Below are positions 57,831 to 64,000 of a stretch of 64,000 nt of DNA, in pieces (within the stretch, counting starts at the first letter, position 1; the number at the start of each line of letters is the position of its first letter). The notes beneath the pieces were generated by a model. The model ran no database searches. It saw only the letters and a list, made by a program, of their open reading frames with translations, and had not been told where the DNA came from. The DNA lies in the NCBI RefSeq assembly GCF_030272615.1, contig NC_081411.1, positions 181,310,977-181,374,976 on the forward strand, read 5' to 3'. The translations under genes were made by a program, and so were the position numbers. The stretch comes from Cryptomeria japonica. Taxonomy: Eukaryota > Streptophyta > Pinopsida > Cupressales > Cupressaceae.

Positions 57831-59849
57831 TATTTCCCTCAACATACATTGAATGAGTTTCGTATTTGTTGCACCTTGAATGATATACAGGTAACAAACA
57901 ACAAGAAAAAAAAAGATCGAACTTCCGGTAAAGAAGCTTCATGAATTTGTCCTTACAAAACAAGAATTTGACTTCTTCAATGATGGAAAACGAATCCAAA
58001 CCTTGAAATACTGTTGTTTTCATTTTCATATTGAAGTGTTGCAGATTACAAGGAAAATAGTATTGTTAATATCCGTTTATATACTGTAGTTTGCCTTTTT
58101 AAAGTATACATATCTTAAGCAATATTTGAAGTAAGAATATAGATGTCTTTATTATTTTTTAGTTTTATATTTATTTATAAATAAATAAATTATTCTATTG
58201 AATTCATCTTTTAATTATACTCAAATATAAGATAAAACATAAGTTTGTTATCATGTTTAATTACTATTTCTAAATCAATTTATTGCAATAACAAAATAGT
58301 TATAAATGATCATTTTGTATCTAATTAATGACTAAATGGTCATTTGCAACAACATTTGAAAAGACATTTGAGCTATATTAGTGGTTTATTATGCATTTTG
58401 CTCATTAAACCACTCCACATTCATAAGCATCATTATGGATATTTTATGATACCATGTGGAAATTTAATTATTGTTTAAATTGTGCCTCATCAATGACATT
58501 TTTTAGCCCTACCATAAAACATATTAACCTTTGAATGACAGGACTAGAGATAACAATATCAACAAATGTTATAAAAACATTCTGGATTGATATGAGTCCC
58601 TCCATATCCCCAAGACTGATAGAAAATAATTTGTAGGTGAATGATATTTAATACCATGTATATTTTCACAATTACCATCAGATAGGTTGGATTAAGATAT
58701 TGATTAGATAATGATTAAATCCAACCCTTTAGAAAATTGGTGTATGTTAAGCTGTGATGGCATCACCTTTGAGGATACAATGATTAGAAGTATCAAGGAT
58801 TTTTCTTTACAAACTCAAATACTAGTGGGACATTTTCAAACAATCATCTTGTGGGATTAAAAAATTCATAATATTTTGTCAATTGTAAATGAAGATTTGC
58901 TAAGGCATGAAATAGTTACAAAAATAGAAGTGTAGGATTACTAGCATATTCTTCCAACTTATTAGACAGTTCACTGCAAAATCCTTCTTGGCTCATCTTG
59001 TAATCTAAAATATGTTGCAAAATTTCTTTTGATTAGTCCTTTAAATCTATAAATTATTGTTTTGTGCTTTTCAACCCAAGGAATTACAAAATACCTTATA
59101 CACCAATCTTAGCACCAACACTGAAAAAATCTACAAGTATATCTTGGAAACTTCTCTATTATCAGTCAATTTTGAAATACACTTGTGTAAGATTTAGAAA
59201 ATAAAATCAAGGCACTACTATTGTTAGAACAAGTTCGAGGGAAAATAAAACTTGGCACTCTTACTGTTATACTTGACCTTCCAACAAACTACCTTTCTTT
59301 CTTATGACTATGTCTTCACAGATCATATATATTTATTAGAGTTCAAATTGTACTTCTAAAAATGATATATTATCATAATTTATAATTTCTCTTAATACTC
59401 ACAAATATTTATCATTGACATTCATATCACACACACTTTTCCTTCCATCAAACCTCCTCTTTAAATACTATTCAGTGGTTCTTAAGTTGTTTGGAGGAAT
59501 TTGCAACTACTTCCAACCACCATTTAGTTAACTTCCACATTACCCAACTATATTTTGTCTATTTGTATAGGTCAATAACAAACTTAAACCATATCAAACT
59601 ACCTCCAACTATTGATGATAAATGATAAAGACTATAAATCCATTCCAAATACTAATGTGCCATCTGAAAAGTATATTTTTTAAATCCAACACAAATGATC
59701 AAATATATAAGAAAATAATTTTGATCAGATTACAATCATACACATATTCAAACCTGACTTCTTGAATAAAATTATTGATAGGTAAAAAATCCAATCATGG
59801 ATCATTCTATTTCTGGACATAAGAAATTCAATCAGTAAGATGCAGCCAT
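57831..59849. other. AT-rich intergenic sequence
   Basis: No gene is visible. Decayed Gypsy pol sequence would be expected downstream (leftward) of the protease at 60,100, but I find no recognisable reverse-transcriptase motif. Confidence 0.5.
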
Positions 59850-60600
59850 ATGAATTTTTGTGTATTCCAAATAGCAGGTGTTGTTGCCATCATGTCAATT
59901 CATCAGGCAATATGTCAATGTCTTATGTTTTCTTTTTTACAATAGTAATGCAATCTGATCATTCCATTCAAAGATTCAATCTAGTTAAATCATTCGAATA
60001 TATAGTGATTCATTCTACTTAAATTTGATTATTTTATTTCAATTTCACATCAATGAAAAAATATTCTAACATGATCATTATCTTTTTCTTTGAGTCCATA
60101 GCCTTCTTAGAGAATCCCAATGCTAGAACTACTTTCAAAGTGCAAATGCTCAGACATGATCCTCCATCTATCAAGACACACTTTATTTGATGTTTATGGA
60201 CAAAAGATTCAATGTAGAGAGGTGCATTGTGAGGTTGTTGGGAGGATGAATCATAATGCTAAATAAATATAAGGGAATGAGGTGAAGATAGGTTTCCCAC
60301 CATGAATTGAAATTGAACCACATGTAAGTTGATAGATATGGAAGTTTCTTGCAACACCTTGTTTAGGATAGCCTTATGTGAAGGACATATGCATACAAGC
60401 TCAAGGATGGATATGTGGATAGGTGTTTTGCCAAGTTGGTCAAGAAGGCCATTTTGGTTGGATGAAGAAGTAGATTTTCACATGGTAACTTATAAGGTTA
60501 CTTTACTTGGACGGGTTATTAGATTACATTTGGGGGCTTTGTCTTTAACAATTATGGTAGAGACATGACGGTCCATCTTAGAAATATGGTTAGCTACGTA
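59850..60600 (-). pseudogene. Gypsy aspartic protease region
   Basis: Read on the minus strand across stops: NQNGLLDQLGKTPIHISILE then LVCICPSHKAILNKVLQET (about 60,330-60,460), then NAPLYIESFVHK and CVLIDGGSCLSICTLKVV (about 60,120-60,230). LIDGGSxLxICTL is the protease active-site type of plant Ty3/Gypsy polyproteins, in which DGGS replaces the usual DTG or DSG. The preceding LLDQLGKTPxxISILELL pattern is also typical of such polyproteins. Stops are frequent and no start exists. It belongs to the same minus-strand element as the gag at 61,566-62,491. Confidence 0.75.
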
Positions 60601-61378
60601 CTCAAAAGAGACATTAGTATTTTATTAAAAGAATATTAAAATCTGAAAATATGTTTACAATCAAGTGTTTATAGTTGGTTTCTAAGTCTCTTTCATCCTT
60701 CAATATAAATTCATATCTAATTTTGTGAACTTGTCCATTTCGAAAATAATATGATTTTTTTGTGCACCTCTCTATATCCCAGCGATGATGAATGCAATAA
60801 ATGGTATAATGAAATTTTATCAAGGATTGAATTGTTCCTCTAGTTTACCCATGTTTAAAGGTGTTATTTAGCTTAAATGTATAATATGGAAAATATAATT
60901 GTATTATACATTTGTTTATATTTGATTGTTTTATTTTATTTTTATTTCCTTATTTTAGAGTTTGGAAATGTACAAATATAATTATATTCTGTATTTATTT
61001 ATAATTAATTAATTTAAAATTATCAAATTTCCACAATCCATAATGATAATCTATTGCTACTTGTGGATTTGATTGTGTGACTTTTTTTGCATCAATGTTT
61101 CGGATCACACTCTATGATCCATCATCAAGATGTTTGGAGAATGCTAGGATAATAAAAGAGGTGAATTGCAGACTAAGACAAGCTCAACCAGTATATGAAA
61201 GAACCAAGCATGTAAAACAAGGAGTGTGATAATAAAATAAAAATAAGAAGAACAATGAAATAAAAAGACAACGGTACAAAGATCACTAAAAAGACAACAA
61301 TACCCTAAATACAAAGTACAAACTAAAATTAGAGAAAAATGCAAAATGGAGAAACCTGACACAAAACACAAGAATATA
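60601..61378 (-). other. Decayed spacer inside the Gypsy element
   Basis: About 780 bases lie between the protease region and the microsatellite. They should correspond to the nucleocapsid end and the gag-protease linker, but I read no zinc knuckle or other motif. Frames here are short and AT-driven. Confidence 0.4.
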
Positions 61379-61560
<182 letters not shown>

Positions 61561-61565
61561 TTCCA

Positions 61566-62088
61566 TCAACTTGGTTTGACCTTAGGCTCAAAATCTCTTA
61601 CTTTTGGTAATGTGATTAACTCATTTGCAAGAAGTGTTTTTAGAGTTGATTCCAGTGGTTCCCCAATGTTTGTAAATTTTATGCGGGGGTTGGAATAAAA
61701 AGACTTTGGTTTAGTATTCTCTGGATTTTTTACTAGTGTTCGACTTGAGAGATTGAAAATGGGTTGTTGTGGTTTAACATCATTGTTATGAGATACTCCC
61801 TCATTGGCAACATTTATGTTCTTCATCCAAAATTTTGTTTTATCGTTGTTGCTATTATTGCCATTATTGTTGTTGTTGTAGTAGTTAGAAGAATTGTAAA
61901 GTTTTAATTCTTCCTTCTTGACCATAGTGTCCTCTACTTTCAAACCGTTTTCATCATTTTTGTAAAACTAGGAGGACATTGCATTTTGAGTCTATAACTC
62001 ATTTCACTGGTAAGATTGTCAATGAAGATGTCTATTTTCTCTTGATCTGGTACATCTCTAGGACACCTATTAAACAATCATCTCCATC
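61566..62088 (-). pseudogene. Gypsy gag C-terminal region
   Basis: After the QRWR end of the main gag frame and a TGA, RCPRDVPDQEKIDIFIDNLT and YRLKMQCPPSF continue the gag domain (about 61,975-62,075). An Asn-rich spacer (poly-N from 61,840-61,895) follows. Then come PRIKFTNIGEPLESTLKTLL and [16 protein letters not shown] (61,566-61,690), matching the conserved P-x-x-F-T-x-x-GEP segment of plant Gypsy gag. The frame stops at the microsatellite, which replaces the expected W-x-x-x-x-YCxxHRxxGH zinc-binding sequence. Confidence 0.8.
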
Positions 62089-62491
62089 GCTGTAGAAAGA
62101 CCATGAAAGGTTCACCATTCTTTTGTTTGATGTTGCATAGGTCTAGCATTGTTATCTCATTTCTTATGTTGTAGGAGGATTGTGAGATGAATTTCTTCAT
62201 AAGTTCTTCAAAAGATTTAATCCGAGATGGAAATTTTGAAAACCATTCCATTGATTGCCCACTTAAGCTTCTAGGAAATAAACGCATCAAATAGGTTTCA
62301 TTGTGTGCAAATTCCATACTCATAGTGCAAAATTCCCTAAAATGATCTTGAGGATCAAATTTCCCATCATATTTATTGTATTTGGGGATTTCACAATGTT
62401 GTGGGAATGGTATCATGTTTAAAATCCTGTCAAAAGGATATGGACAGATGTCCTCCAATGAATATTTCTTGGGACTTGTTCCATTCTGCAT
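62089..62491 (-). pseudogene. Gypsy gag (Retrotrans_gag domain)
   Basis: The open frame reads CEIPKYNKYDGKFDPQDHFR, EFAHNETYLMRLFPRSLSGQ and SMEWFSKFPSRIKSFEELMK, ending GEPFMVFLQRWR. This is the core Retrotrans_gag domain of Ty3/Gypsy elements, in its usual order. Gag would assemble the particle. The frame starts upstream of the first ATG at 62,491. At its 3' end a TGA stands where a Trp is likely, then the domain continues in the same frame. Confidence 0.93.
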
Positions 62492-63325
62492 ATCCTATAT
62501 TTGTTGTTTCAAAGTTTGCATTTGTTGAGTGAGAGTTAAATGAGGATTATCAACATGGGTTATCCTTATATCCTCTTAAGTTCTTTTGTCACCACACTCC
62601 CTTCTTGTTTCATCTTGGTCTCTTCTTGTTCTACTTCCTCTTGTTTCTTTTCTATCTCTTCTTGTTTCTTCGTGGTTTACTCAATTCATGTCATCATCGT
62701 TGTGGTAATCGGTGTTTTGGTTATGATTTGTTTCAACATCATTTTTCAAACTTTCTATGTTAAAACCTTGTGGCAATTTTGCTCCTAAATTTGCCAATAT
62801 TAGGAAATATTTGTGCTTTTCATTTTCCAATATTTTTTCCATTAGTTTGTTAAATTTGGAATCTTGTTTAAGGTCTCTAATGGTATTATTGATTCTTCTT
62901 CATCAACATCTATGTATCCAACTTGATAAAATGTTGGATTTTCTTCTTCCATTTGTTTTTGTTGTCTTCTCAATTGCTCGTGTTGAGCTCTAGTCCAAAC
63001 TGGCATATGATTGATTTAAAAATCCCCAAGTTTTTGATTTTCTAGATGTAACTCAATAGGTGATCACTTGTTTAGAAAAATAAGATAAGTTGATTCTACC
63101 ACCTCTATTGGTACATTGAGATAAAGCATCTCTTTGTTGAAAAGCACGTGATTGTAATGTTTCTTCGTCAAACTCCGTTCCAAAACCACATAAGTAGTTA
63201 TGAAAACGGTGTAGGAATATGCGATGTTTCAACAAAATTTTGCATTTTATGTACAAAAGCCTTCTCTTTTTGAACAGTGCTTTATAAATAAGTTTCCTCT
63301 TCTTGAGACGACACAAAATAGTCAT
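62492..63325 (-). pseudogene. Gypsy gag N-terminal region
   Basis: This region is upstream of the gag core on the minus strand. About 62,580-62,690 encodes a Glu/Lys/Gln-rich coiled-coil-like stretch (EEIEKKQEEVEQEETKMKQE). About 62,980-63,003 reads PVWTRAQHEQLRRQQ-like, typical of the start of such gag proteins. The 90-codon frame at 63,053-63,325 is basic and may be leader rather than protein. Stops separate the pieces. Confidence 0.55.
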
Positions 63326-63739
63326 ACAAGCATGTAATGGTTGACAAGTTTTTTATCCCAATGTGAGTGAAAGTTTTTGTGAAATTTTGATAATACCAAG
63401 TTCAAGGTGAAACAATATATCCAAGTCAATGAACAAGGTTAATTTGATCTTAAAGTTTCATGATGAAGGATCATGTATCCTATTGAGAAACTATGTTTTG
63501 AAAGATCAAATTTATCAAGAAAAAGTGTTCTATGCACTTGAGATATTGGATCTATGACTTGTTAAAGGTGAATACTTGTGATAACATTAAATGTAATCTA
63601 TCATTTTGAATGAATTGTTAAAGAAACCTATTTGTTTGACTAGTTTTGATATCTGTGACAATTGGAATGGATTCTTCTCAAAAAATGGGTATTTAGAAAT
63701 GTTTTCAAATTTTTGAGTTGATAAGGGGAAGTACCCTCA
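63326..63739. other. AT-rich sequence upstream of the Gypsy gag
   Basis: No gene is visible. It is probably the leader or LTR of the Gypsy element; no primer-binding site was recognised. Confidence 0.4.
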
Positions 63740-64000
63740 GTTGTGGATGCGCTAGAATAAATGCGCTACAAAAATGTGTGTATGCACTATCAAATATGAC
63801 AAATGCGCTACACTGTTGTGCAAATGCGCTATTCTGCACTTCAAAAATGCTATTCTATGTTGCAAATGCATTGTTCTGTGATGCGAATGCGCTATCCAAT
63901 AATGTATAAGCGCTAAATTGCATGTTAAATGTGTTGTTTTGTTATGAAAATGCACTGTTAAAGTTTATAAAAGCACTATTCTGCGCTATGAATGCATGAC
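63740..64000. repeat. 21-bp minisatellite with TGCGCTA core
   Basis: The word AAATGCGCTA and variants recur at core starts near 63,748, 63,763, 63,783, 63,804, 63,825, 63,847, 63,867, 63,888, 63,908, 63,929, 63,951 and 63,971, mostly 20-21 bases apart. The consensus is about AATGCGCTATTCTGTGTTGCA. Because 21 is a multiple of three, both strands show spurious repetitive frames (ANALF on plus, IAHL on minus). The array continues past the window end. Confidence 0.92.

Noticed and set aside
63718-63955. Repetitive frames with ANALF or IAHL units
   Set aside because: They follow from a 21-base tandem repeat, which is open in several frames on both strands; there is no start context or domain.

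Overview
This is a gene-poor, AT-rich piece of a large plant nuclear genome made mostly of decayed transposable elements. A gymnosperm, probably a conifer, fits best: there is a TIR-NBS resistance gene relic, a relic of the PLR/PCBER/isoflavone-reductase family, a P450 exon relic, several Copia families and old LINEs. That assignment is inference; a flowering plant with a large genome is not excluded. I see no intact host protein-coding gene and no tRNA, rRNA or CRISPR array.

Layout. 1-9,289: two head-to-tail Sirevirus-like Copia bodies sharing a middle LTR, the upstream one carrying a nested ~1.05 kb TIR DNA transposon. 9,290-11,780: AT-rich sequence with one probable old LTR. 11,780-16,936: a degenerate Helitron-like unit, consisting of a repeat array, Rep (HUH) remnants, a PIF1-like helicase, and a terminal hairpin followed by CTAG. 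17,506-18,462 (-): a three-exon PLR/isoflavone-reductase-like pseudogene with splice sites preserved. 18,861-27,440 (-): a long LINE (ORF1 plus EN/RT/zf-RVT ORF2), split by a 2.9 kb non-autonomous LTR element at 23,252-26,155. 28,339-33,890 (-): an almost intact Copia element with two 704-bp LTRs. 36,700-38,020: a decayed Copia 5' end with gag. 38,240-39,400: a probable reverse-oriented LTR. 39,700-41,950: an unexplained, less AT-rich stretch with a recurring diverged motif. 42,588-44,165: a 5'-truncated LINE with a 25-bp target duplication. 45,582-49,968: two ~1.05 kb direct repeats around a Copia LTR fragment. 50,905-52,330 (-): a TIR-NBS relic. 55,765-56,035 (-): a P450 exon relic. 59,850-63,325 (-): a decayed Gypsy element (gag and aspartic protease) containing a perfect 128-bp (TG)n(TA)n(CA)n palindrome. 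63,740-64,000: a 21-bp minisatellite running off the window end.

The parts do not form a pathway or operon. They record successive insertion, nesting, recombination and decay. I found no clear new biological system. The most informative items are the LTR-sharing Copia tandem whose two bodies carry the same inactivating lesions, the Helitron-like unit with its candidate 3' end, the LTR element nested between the two LINE ORFs, and an LTR leader motif that recurs in several Copia families.
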